Shown: in pieces, positions 37,701 through 49,700 of the stretch
Position numbering within the stretch: position 1 is the stretch's first letter
Layout of the letters: every line of letters begins with the position of its first letter
Position numbers and translations under genes: made by a program
Notes under the pieces: model-generated
Database searches by the model: none
The model's input: the letters and a program-made list of their open reading frames with translations, nothing else
What the model was told of the DNA's origin: nothing
NCBI GenBank assembly: GCA_936440205.1
Contig: OW387139.1
Location: 28,236,378-28,300,377 of the forward strand
DNA length: 64,000 nucleotides
Origin: Lepidonotus clava
Taxonomy: Eukaryota > Annelida > Polychaeta > Phyllodocida > Polynoidae
Direction: 5' to 3'

Positions 37701-40700
37701 ATCAAAAATTCACGAGCCTGTAATTCTACTCTGTGTTAGATAATTGATTGGTTAATCTAATTGATTCATTTACACCTCGCGTGGGGCTGGGGCTCCCCTG
37801 TCGGCCTGCTGGTAGCGGAGGGGTGTATCATTAAAAGTTGCGCACGTCGCCATGTCACACGACTCGGGCCGATGGGACGAGGGAAAAACGAGAATGAAAT
37901 GGAATAAAAGGCGCCGAGGGGCTGGATGGCGCGGTAAACTGACAGTTAATGCCATCAGTGGTCATCCAGCACCGACCGTCAACGTCAGCAGGCGACGACC
38001 TCAGAGCTTTTATCTTGATTAAATCACCCGTGAAACAACTCCCGCGTATTTCCTTTGAGCTCGTTTTAATTGCTAATCGCACGACTATAACGGGAGTGAA
38101 ATTTGTCATGAGGAGATTGTATCTTAAATGCGTGTCAACAACTAAGGGCCTAAAGCAGATACTTGTATTTAGGGCTAGAGGATTGCACTATGCCACACTC
38201 AGGAGGGGTTCCAAGACAGGTTCCGATGGTGTCTGTAACCATGGTTTGTTAAAGGAAGTTATCAATCTGTCACGCGAGACCCCTTCGTTCTACATATTGT
38301 AAGGATCTCATCCCAGAACATCGGTTTGCTGCTTTCGAATACAGGACGCGTCCTTTGGTCGCAGACAACCTATCACCAGAGTTCAAGTCTATTCAAGACA
38401 CATTTAGGGGATCTACATCTATAATAATATCTTTTGTAGTTAACAAACACTGTGCGATGACAAGTACCTGGCTTCTAATAGACATTTCAGAGGTAGTTCA
38501 TATTTATCTTAGTTTTGATAACTAGTGAATACAATCAGCATTAACCTCATAATTTAAATCTCAACGTATCAGTCCTATAGTGATCGGTTCACTGCGTATA
38601 CATATTCCCGCTTCAAACATACCGCTTTTGGCCTATAGATTCATGGCGATGGCTTGGTATTGCTATATACCGGTACGGCTTGAGGCGTGTAAACCATATA
38701 ATGTACCTCCGCCCATCCCATTCCTCCAGCGTTCTCCCCGCGTGGACCCAGCCCTCTATTACACCCACCTAACTCAATGTCAACCCCGGGGCCTGACCGC
38801 TCATAATCCTATTGTACACAAGCCACTGGACACAATCGCATTCCCCCACCGAAATTTCATCAAATTTAATCATCCATGAACAAAGCGTAATAAGAAATAA
38901 ACCGGAATAAATGGCGCGTTTGCTCAATGAATCTCCATTAAGTGGGAGAGGCCGGGGATGGTGGTAGCCCGCTGGGCGCATTTCGGAGCTCGGGACGGAA
39001 TGGGGTGCGCCTGAGTGGGATGAGTTGGGGAGGGATGGACAGGGGCTGTGGTGGAGGGAGTGGGAAGGCCTAGGGCACTCCGAGATGGAATATACAATAT
39101 ATAGGGTTCAGATTCAACTCATCAGAGTAATCGGAAAGTGCCTATGGTCGTAACTAGGAAGAAACCCACTATAAGATCATAGCTCGTATTCTGAGAAAAT
39201 ATCATATTAAACATGTAATATTAAACATGATGTCAAATCTTTCTATGGGTTACAGGACAATCGTTGGTTGAACACTACATACTCATCCCCCTAACCACAC
39301 AGCCCCCCACCTAAAAAAAAACCGTGAAAACAATTTTAATACACAAGTTCTGTGACATAAAAAGGCATTGCATGTATACCAATCTCTGACCTCATTTCAT
39401 CTACCGAGGGACATTTACTGGAGGTATCATTTAGGATTTGCTCTCAGTTATTAGAATGTTTGTATTTGTTAAACATAATAATACGTATTTTTCGGACGAC
39501 GCACATGTCGTTTATGGAGTTTTCAAACGGACTACCCCACTAAACCTACTCACTGAAGATTAGCTGCACTTTCATTCTTCTGAGTAACACGATTTGGAAA
39601 AGCGAACGCGGGCCTATAAAATAGAGTACTTTAGGTTATGCACATTGCTGTGATCAAGATGACTTTAAATACCCCCAGAAATCACATTTAGTGAAAGCGA
39701 AAGGCGGTCACTGAAACTTTAATAGATCCGATTTTTTTTAAGGCAACGGCTCCCATGTTGAGCATCATCCCTGAGATTATAAACAGATATGCTAAATGAG
39801 CGATACTGTCTGTGATTGCTAAGTTTGTTTTCCATAATGTTAAAGTGCTCGTTCTGCGTTATTACAAATTTGAAATCTGATGCTAACAACATGCCCGGGG
39901 TTATCTTCACCTTCCAAAAGCTATGTCTATGAGTCGGCTTGGCGGGCCGCTTTAGGTAATCACATGGAGCTTAAGTTAGAGGAATTCTTAAAGGCGCTTA
40001 AAGTAAGATGCCATTACAATACAGTCTCTCACCACAGTAACCTTAGCTCATTATCGCAAATACAGTCATACTTGAAATAAAGTTCACTGAGATCGGTCTC
40101 GAAAATATCCCAAAGAATGGGCTTTAGGTAGAGAAGGCGGCATTTTAATCTGAATGACTAGGGAGATTGGCTGAATAATCCCACATTAAACACAGATTTG
40201 ACAGGCGGGCGGCAGTGACTACTCTATTAAAAGTGGATCAAATTACTGTGAAGCCCGCCTTGATCATCGATTTAGTCTTAACACTTTTGACTTGGGAATT
40301 CATACCGGCGTCGAAAAGGGTTAGGACTTCACTGCGTTACTGGGAGGAGAAAGAAGGTGCGTTATGGCGAGTTTGTGCGGCGGCCACCAGTGAATAGGAT
40401 ATATTTAACGAGCTGACACCGGCCCAAGTGATGCCTCGTAATCTTGCTCATCGCCGAGGTAATTTACCACTGCCCGGCGCCGACCGGTGGGGAGGACGCC
40501 CCCCTGTCTTCTTCAAACTCGATTTCCCGTGAAAATAATCATATCATAAGGCTTCATCATAATTCCGCCGCAATTGTGAAGCCGGCAAAGTGTGTAATTC
40601 ACACCAACCCGGGGCGCAATTACGCCGCCTAGTGGGCGTCGGTGGCGGCGGCCTCTGATTGGCTGAATGAGACGTCAAGGAACGCCGGCTTCAGGGTCAT

Positions 40701-43700
40701 CACACAGGGGTCCAGGGGCTGGATGACCTGCAAGGGCCGCTGGGGTGGTTGTATGGGGGAGAGGATGGATGGATGGCGGGGGGCAAAATCATTACGGGAG
40801 CCCTTATTCCTGCATCTTGATAACTTTCTCAGGGCATGTTTCAAAGTGGAACCACCGCCGGGCGATCCGCCCTCCCCCCTTCTCCCCCAAATCACCCAGC
40901 CTCTCTTTGCCGAGGGCCGGCGCAAACTTTGTAATTCCGCGCCGAAATCGGCTTAGTTAGCTGTCACGGGGCGGGCTTTGTTTATCCCCGCCCTGACCGC
41001 ACTTGGTTAGCGGGCCAGGAGCGGCGCGCGCCCGCCAGCGCCAAGTCATAATGGAGGGGAGATTACGTGAGGGGTGGAGGAGAGAGAAGGGGAGTGGAGG
41101 CGCACGGCCGGAGATAGGGGAGAGGCAAGTTGGGGCTGATGGGGAGTTAGTAGTGGTAGTAGCGGCAGCAGCTCGGGCAAGGTGAAAGGGGGCTGGGGCG
41201 CGGCGAGAGTAAAGGAGGGCCAGGCCCAACGTCACAAGCCAAGTGTCAATCGGACCAAATTAGCTGTAGCTCTGATACGCTTATGTCGCCGGGGCCGAGT
41301 GGCTCGAGCCGGGGCTGCAATAAGGAGGTAATTAAGGCGCGAGCAGCTCAGCCGGGGATGAGATGGAAATATAATAAGATGGCGGCCCGTGGCCCAAATC
41401 TAATCTGCCATAGAATCAGGTGTGTCAATAGGCCCAATTTGGCTGCCCATCACGACATTTGTCTTTTGATCCCCGGGTTCATTACGACCTAATGAATTAA
41501 TAATCGCGCGCCGGTCGTCATTCACTCCCATTTGATGGGGAATATTTGATATCTGAGGAGCGGCCTCGGCAGGAGCTGATTTGAGGGGCGGCGGGGATCA
41601 ACTGAGGGCCGGCTTACCTGCGACAAGGGTCTTAGGGGGCGGGGGCGGTGAGAAGGGGGCCTGTGAGAGGGGAGCGGTGAGAGGTGGCCGGGAGGACGCG
41701 GGCCCGACTCACCTGTCGACGAGCAGCTCGCCGCTCCCGGCTCGAGTCTCACTCCTACCCTCTCCACCACAGACCCAATCATGGGGCTGTCGGCCCGAGC
41801 ACCTCCCACACCTCCAGCGCCTGTTTGATCATTAAACAATAGAAGGCTCATCAACATCTTGATCACATTTACCCTGACAAGCCTGTGCTCGGCCCGACTC
41901 AGGTGACTCACCCTCCCCGCTCGGTGATTACCTCACTAATTTACTCACCGTGCCCCTCTGCTTTTTTACCCCTCTCAAATTGGGTGCCAAGGCTAAGGTT
42001 CGAAAAGAATGCGGATGGATAAAAAGAAGAAGGAAACGTTCCTGCTTTATTTATTATAGATACTACCGTTTAAATTGATCTTCCCAAATAACACCCCTCC
42101 CTAAAACAAAACAAAAAAGCCATAATCAAAGATAGCAGAAATGAAAGGGGAGTATAGTAATAGAAACAACAGCTTCTGTCAATACATATCTGCCATGTTA
42201 TCTTTCTCAGCCATTATGCATTTGGAAGATTCTCATCTTTTTTCAATAAAAATACCCAGAATTACATTATTATTAGATCATCAGGTTCAGTTTAACTTTC
42301 ATTACGCTGAAAGCAGGGATCAATTGGGGTAAGGTGGACAAAAGCACTCCGTGTCGGCCTTCATTGACTGTAGGAGAGGTGGGCGCTGCCCAATAATACC
42401 CAATCACCGCCCACTCCGGGCAGTGCCCCGCCAACATCAGTCACCCGTGACGTCTGCGCGTCCTCCAGCTGATGAGCTGGGCCCTGGAGGAGCCCCTATC
42501 TGTTGCCAATGAATGGCTGAGAGGTTAAGTCTCACCTGGAGCACACCTGAGGCTCCAGCAGGAGGGCTGAGGGGGCCCTCTGTCAGGTGAGAGCACCTGG
42601 CGGGGCGCACGGCAGGGCTACTCAGACTGGTAAATGTGTTGACTCAGCGGAATGACGTCCTGCCCGGTAGCAGTAGGGAAGGGCATATAGTAAGAGCGTT
42701 TGTGGAATCATAGTTTGGATGGAAATTAATTTATCAAATGCCACACGCACTATTGTTTGACCCCTCCATGGTAACCTCGTTTTGTCAATGACTGATATAC
42801 GTAAAATCTACTCGTAACCCTAACTTTTTCATTTACTGATAATCAGGTAAACATTTTTACACAAACACGTCCTGAAGGCCCTAACGGTTTATCAACCTGG
42901 TATACTGAAAACTGTTCGCGTGATGGAATACTTGGGATCGGTTTATTGTAAGATGATTATGTTTTTATGCATACAGATAAAAAAAAACGTTTACCATAGT
43001 GGCACACTAACTTTCCAAATCTGTGATAGTTCAACAAGATTTTTTTTTAAAGTAATGTCAGTAAAGCAGTTATCAAAACATGAGGTTACCTAACATATCA
43101 GCCCTCAAACAACCGCTAAAGAATAGAATCAGTGTATCTTGCGGCGCTATTGTAAATACTTTACAGGCTACATATTCGACATCTGGGCATTAATCAAATT
43201 GCAGGGTATACAATCCCTGAATTGAATCCCTATATGAATTAAATAAAATACATTTCAGGCGCAGCCAACAAACATAGTTACAATTTTGTCGCTCCATAAT
43301 AAGATTTGAAGAAGCCGACGAAGGCCGGGTGTCGATCAGTGCGTGGTTTATTGACTTTAATTAGGTAATGTGCCACAGTCAATAAAGCCCGTCCCAGCCG
43401 TCCACCTGTCACATACGGCAGCTTTTCCCAGAACAGCACATATTTACTTTCTAACAAAGGGAAATATGCCCAAAGGCCACAGGATGTTTTCTTTGCCTGG
43501 CGCAGAATAGACTTTGCGATTTGATAGAAATTGAACTATTTTGTTATCTGTTTAATGACGTTCCCGGCAACTCCCTATCTGGGTATTTATTTGTAATGGC
43601 CTCATAGATTTCTATGCCCTAATCCATTTGAAAGTAGTTCACCCCAAGCACCATATGGTTAATTGTTAGTATAACTGTAGTGGCGGTACCGCTGCACTTC

Positions 43701-46700
43701 CTGTTAATTCATCGCGATATTTAGCTACTTGTTGATCTCGTCTCGATGAAGCGCTCTATTAAGTGGAGTAATGGTGGTCTGAATGTAGTTATATTTTTAA
43801 CATATAACAGGAAATCCTTTTCACTATTTTGTTGTTGACATGTAACAGTGAATCAATTCACCTTTCTATTTCAAGTTAATTCAATCATACAGGTTTTTAT
43901 AAATTCGTAAAGGACTATTATGAATAAAAATAGATCCAAGGTATTTAAATTTCTCTTCATATCCTCCGGAAAGGATTACATTTCTGAATGTCCGAACTCT
44001 ATGTCCCATTTGAGTTTGACGTCACTTAAGTGTCATACCTATTTTCTAGCTTATAAGTGGTATTCAATATCGAACAGGCTACATGCAATGTTAGAAATAT
44101 GCATGAAAAGTTGCAGGTTGATGATCATCTTTAGGTGGTGTGTAAGGCCGAAGCCATAGCTTTGGCTACATCTTTAAGTGCCACCTTTATGAAAAGAAGG
44201 AGGATGTCTATATTCCACAAACGATGAGTCTACGAATAGGTACCATTATTTGGTTGATAAAGATTAACACAAAAAATCAGCTTATGTCATAGTGTGACAT
44301 TCTTCGGGGAGTCGGGGTTTCCGTCTTCCTTGACGAAGGGGAGTTTGGGTTTTTCAATCAAAGTTTCGGGGTGGGAGACCAGTTTTGGGGATTGAGAGTC
44401 GTGCCTCACGCAAGAGGGTGAACGGGGATGGGGTGGTCAGTGGGGCTTTTGGGGCTGAGGTATGTTCTGCAAGGGTGGAGAGAGGGGAGTTGCCAGGGTA
44501 AGAGGCTGTTCTTGTTGGGGACCGGGTCTGGGTCTTCCGTTCTTGTCTCGGTCTAGACCCTTTTTATAGTTACAAGTCTCTTCACATTGGTCGATTATAA
44601 CCACGTGACCTACATGAGGTCACTTCCTGTGATACACTTTTCCATTCTCTCTTGCTTCAATTACAATGTCAGTCTACTTTCGTTCCAATTTCGTTCTAGT
44701 ACATTATTTCATCATTAGCCAGCAATTACCACATTATTTGATTATTTCCCCATACAAATTTATTCTGCACGATAATTATACCTGATTTCTAGCTTCATAT
44801 TTTTTGTACCATAAGGATGAAATAGGCAATCTATCACAATAATAAGGCCAAAATAAACGAATCGAGATTGACACCCTATCCCTACACATTTACCAAGGCA
44901 AGGGTTACCTTACACCCAATACTGCACAGACGCATTATAAGAAGGAAAGGCATTTGTTAAAGCAGCAGTCTGTCCCGGCACCTTTCCGGAACAAACAGCA
45001 TTGGATATCATAAACTTCCTGAATCAGTATGTCCGAAATATTTAAATGAGCTTCTGATATACCACTGTTTGTACACTGATGTCTACTGTCAGCTCATTAA
45101 AATATTTCGGACATACTGAAGGGGACACTACGTTTTCAAAAACTATGAGCATGTACATCACAAGATGAACATAACCTAATCATTCAACACAATGGATTAC
45201 ATCAGAGTTACTCATGTATGTCATTAATTACCTGATGCAGGAGGTGCAGCCATGACAAATTTTACTCTTGACAATAAAACCGATGAGCTAAGGATACATC
45301 TAATATCGTCCAGTAAGTACACTGCCTGATGTGTCTGCTACCTGTATCAAACTCTGACAAATGACAGGGGAGCTGAGGGATGCTGTCATTTATACTCATC
45401 AGGTCGGGGTACAGGTTGGTGTAGGAGAAGGCATGATTAACCCTAACGGCACAACGAGTAGCGCACAATTACCATGGAACAATCAGCGTCACACATGACT
45501 GATCACACGTAGGTAATCGGCTAGGGCACAGATGGAAACGTGTTGAATATGCCTTAAACATAGAGAGAAGCGGTACTTGGTGCATACATATTGAAGTAGT
45601 AGGCTTAAGGAGGAAAAGGATGTTGATTTATATTTACCCGTTGTGTGCAATCATACTTACAGGAGAATCAACATGATATAGTATGTTGGTATAGATCTAT
45701 AGCAAGTTTGATAAATGCTACAAATACATAAAAGCTTTTCGTGTGCCAATTGTATGTGAAATTTATCTCAAAATCGTTCATCAAAGCTTGATTGATGGGA
45801 GGCAGATTGTACTAAACCTTTTCTCAAATTCATCACATCTTAATTTTTCAGGAAACATTTTTCAAGAATCAGTGTACAATGCTGTGCAATGCATTCATAA
45901 ACATCTTACTAATCAGGGGGCGTGCATACAGACCCCCCTGGCCTAAAATAAAATGATTACTGATTATAAAAGAAAACCGTTCACCGTATAAAGGAAAGGT
46001 ACTTTGGAAACAAAAATGATAATTGTCAATAAGGAAAGGTTCTTTCGGAACAGAGGTTATAACCATCAAAAGAAAAGTTTGCTTGGGGATGAAAATTATA
46101 ATTGTAAACTCAAGAGTGTGAAATAAACCTTAAGCATTTCAAAATTTGGGAGGACAAAGATAAAGCTCGAGGCATGGCAATCACATAAAGCGATGCAGAC
46201 ACACTTTAGTTATATTTCCATGCCACATCCAGACGTATCCACGTACAAAACCTTAAAATCAAAACATACCAAAACACCGGGATGGGAGGCAGGGTGAATA
46301 AATCAAAACTCATGTCAAGAACAGGCTGTGTGGTACTTAGAGAGCAGCCTTAATAACAAAGCAGGGTGGGATAGAGGGGTACCAAGCGGTGGGTAGGCAG
46401 CGACACCTCGTGGTCTGTACAAACACCATGTAGCCCGGGGGCAGTTTGCAGGGCCCAAGGACAACCAAGTATTTATAGGCTTAACTTGTCACCTCACATC
46501 ATAGCTTCCACCACCTTACCTTTTTAATGTTTTCCTCCTGGTGTTTTAAAGAAGATTATATGGATGTTTATACTCAAGACAAAAAACGACCTATCATTTT
46601 ATGTCAAAACTTTGTTTTTATAGCCGAAGGCTTTAAAAGAATTCTTTTCCAAAAACAAGCTTCTGCAGCATTTATCACACAACAAAACTTATGTTTGGGA

Positions 46701-49700
46701 GACTTGAAACTAAATTTATGATTTGAGGTAGATATCAATAGGAAGATGATATTAACATTTCCATGGATACTGTTGATTACTGATACTTGTACTAAAGCAT
46801 GCTATAACCTATCCTTAATAATCTTTGGTGGTCATATAGGATTTGAAAATGCACCTTTTCTATTATTCGTTTCAATAACCTTGGAAGACCTGAAACTTGG
46901 TATTTAGGCATTTCAACACATTGTAATACTGGTTAGCAGTGACACATCTACCTTACTGAGATATCATCTTTTGCTGAGCACTGGAATAAGATTAGCTAAA
47001 TTGACGAGGCTTTGGGTGCTAACTTCACTCATGGAATATAGTTCATCTTCGGTAATAAACATTATTTCAAACAGTTAAATTATAGTAAATTTATTACATA
47101 GTTGACTCGGCGTTTACACCTTAAGCATCAACCCACCACTTTAAATACTAAAGGCCTATCTGTGGCCTACTGTTGGTGGAAGAACAACACTAGCGCCATC
47201 TGTGATAGCAGCTGGTAATGTTTCAGCGGACCGACGATTTACTCTAGAAACGGAAAGTGTAACTGACAGGGAAGTAATAACAGACTGGCAAGTTTGTGCG
47301 GTGAGTTTACCTTGTCGTCGCCGCTGGTTTTGAGCGCCTTGGGCTGCAGGGTCTGCCGGAGGTGGTTGGGTATCGCCTTCTCTTTACCCTCAGTCTGCTT
47401 CGGGTCCTCTCCCGGCTTCATCTTAGATACTCCAGGTGGCGCCACAGGCCTAAAGTGAAGAAAAGATCATACCAATTTTATCTTGAATACCGAGGACAAT
47501 TATTGGGATAATTTACAATTATTGGGACAAGGGTTGTGCCTAAAACTCAATCGACCTAAGTCATTATATGCGGGTGTTTTTGCCAATATTTTGTCCTTCT
47601 TTTCAAATCAAGTGCTTAAATTGGGGTAAATCATGACAACTGTGTACTACAGCTATTTCTTGTTATTTTTAAACTCCCACTTATTTTTGATAAAGCATTA
47701 CATACAGTTAATAAAGTTTAATAACCTATGTTGTCCACTGTCCCCGTGACGAGGCTGGGTCTCGGGCAGGGCCGACTTAAGGTGAACTACCCCGGCCGGC
47801 CGGGCCCACTGAAGGCGGCCATATGCCAGCCGCCGTCCCCGGGCGACACATATACATAATCACATCAGGCCTGATGGATCGCTAACCTGCCTCCCCTACC
47901 TCCGGCCCGCACACAGCTCCAAGATATGCCCCGTGTCACCTAATCTCATTAGGTAGGGCGACAGGGGCAATTCGCCACGACGGCAAGCATGCACCGACCC
48001 GACCCCGGTAAAGAAGGGTCAGCCTTACCTGTTGGGGGAGGTCAGAGTACAGGTATGGGTGTAGGTAGGCCGAGGGGGTCAACTTACTTGTACTCTTTAT
48101 TTTTCAGTAACCTTCTTTTGTTGATGTTTTTTTTACACATGATCTTAAATACTAATTGACTGTTAGCCTGATATTTCAAAGACGAAAGCTGTTTCCGATC
48201 ACATATGATAAGTTATGTGTGGTACTGTGTGGTCTGCCTAATTACCTTCATACGACATTAAAGTAATACCAAACGTCAGAAAACCCAATTTTGTTTCTTA
48301 AAACTATACTTATGACAAGAAAATAGGCATTAATGAAAATTATCTTTTCATTGTATATTGCTGTAATCTCCATTATTTAAGCTATAAACATCATATTCGA
48401 TCCGGCGTTCATGTTCTTCCAAAGCCAGGAAAACAAGAGAGTGCGGTTGATAAAAGATTAAATCAGAATCAGATATCGAGGGGGGAACAGAATGATTCTG
48501 ACTTGTGGCGTTGGGTCGTAACTCATTCATTATTGAATTAACTGAGTCACTCCAAGCCCAACCCGCGGCCGTGCGACGTCACTACTGGAGACGTCGCCAC
48601 TTCATGACGCGACCTGAGAGGTTAAGTCACAGGGTCACAAAGACTGTCTTTTGACAGAGTCAATGTGATCCACTTTACGGGATATCTATACGGCCCAACA
48701 AAATCTGTTTTGGTCGCCTATTTCTTTATATTTTCGGTTTGAGAATTATATGTCGGTAAAGTTAATGCAACCGACAACGTTTTCTATAACGAAAACACTT
48801 TTGGCGAGATTTGATGAGATACTCGTGAAATCAAGATTTCAGTGTAGACCAAAATTAAGCTCAAGATAATTTCTATTTAGACATAAGATATGTTTATTTA
48901 CTTAATACCAATTACCAGCAGTGCGATTATGCGAATGAGACGAGTAGACATGATTATCACCTCGTTGGATTTAACTCATATGAATACTATTTCTTTGTTG
49001 ATATGTTATCTTCTTCATTGACAAGTCAATGTAATATTCAAACAGCTGATTACTTACCTTTCCTCTGTATGTCTCCCAGACTCGGACCGCCTCATCTTCT
49101 CTAGATCTATCTAAAAACAATCAAGACCAAGGATGTAGGGTTTAACAATAACAAAACAAAACCGACAACCTTCAGTTATAATTTGACCACGCTTCTGCCA
49201 ACCCTTGCCCCCCACAACCTCCCCAAATCGAATCAGTCTCGCCTTGGGATCTATCAGGCTTGACGACAAGTGATGATGCATTTCTAAAACCTTAGGCGCA
49301 CGGCCGGACCTGCCTTTCGGCGACTCCATCGGTGCCACGTGCGTTTAAACCAACCTGACAGCGTGAAGACATTAGCCGCTGCTAACCCAATTAAGTAATG
49401 ATGTTGGCACTTTGGGAGACGGCACTCCCCACCACGCTCAAACTACGTCGTGGCCAACCAATGTCATTTGCGGAAAATCTATTAATGCTATTTTGTATGT
49501 TTATAATTTCTCGTTCATGTAAGCGGGCTATTAAAGATAAATCGTGAACAGTCAATGACCTATTTTGATATTTTGAAAAGCGGCGAAATGGCCATTGTTT
49601 ACAGTTTTTCCAATAACTATAACACTTGGTAATTTGACATATAGGATGTTTGATTTTTGTTGAAAAAGCAATGAGTAATTTGTTGTATGATTATCCCAAT

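Larger units (their letters stand above)
19355..47310 (-). other. CHTF18 intron 22, giant 28-kb intron rich in regulatory-like islands
   Basis: Donor AAG|GTAAAC at 47310 and acceptor TTACAG at 19355. It is more than ten times longer than any other intron except intron 1. It alternates AT-rich plain DNA with about a dozen GC-rich, CpG-containing islands holding TAATTA, TTAATTAA and TGACAG words. No nested gene was found on either strand. Major subregions are listed separately. Confidence 0.85.
43801..47310. other. Donor-side 3.5 kb of intron 22, mostly plain
   Basis: AT-rich with no nested gene. Local items are a nuclear-receptor-like everted repeat at 44606-44622 and a perfect fold-back at 45025-45118. 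Frames of 60-80 codons here lack splice context or domains. Confidence 0.4.

Noticed and set aside
37949-38302. 117-codon plus-strand frame across 37.9-38.3 kb
   Set aside because: Starts in a homeodomain-site island and has no domain, no splice sites and no coding-like bias.
45262-45468. Minus-strand frame of 68 codons as a possible extra CHTF18 exon
   Set aside because: Not related to CHTF18; exons 22 and 23 already join in phase without it.
47191-47215. CTCF-like GCGCCATCTGTGAT
   Set aside because: Only the inner part of the core fits; the left four positions fail.
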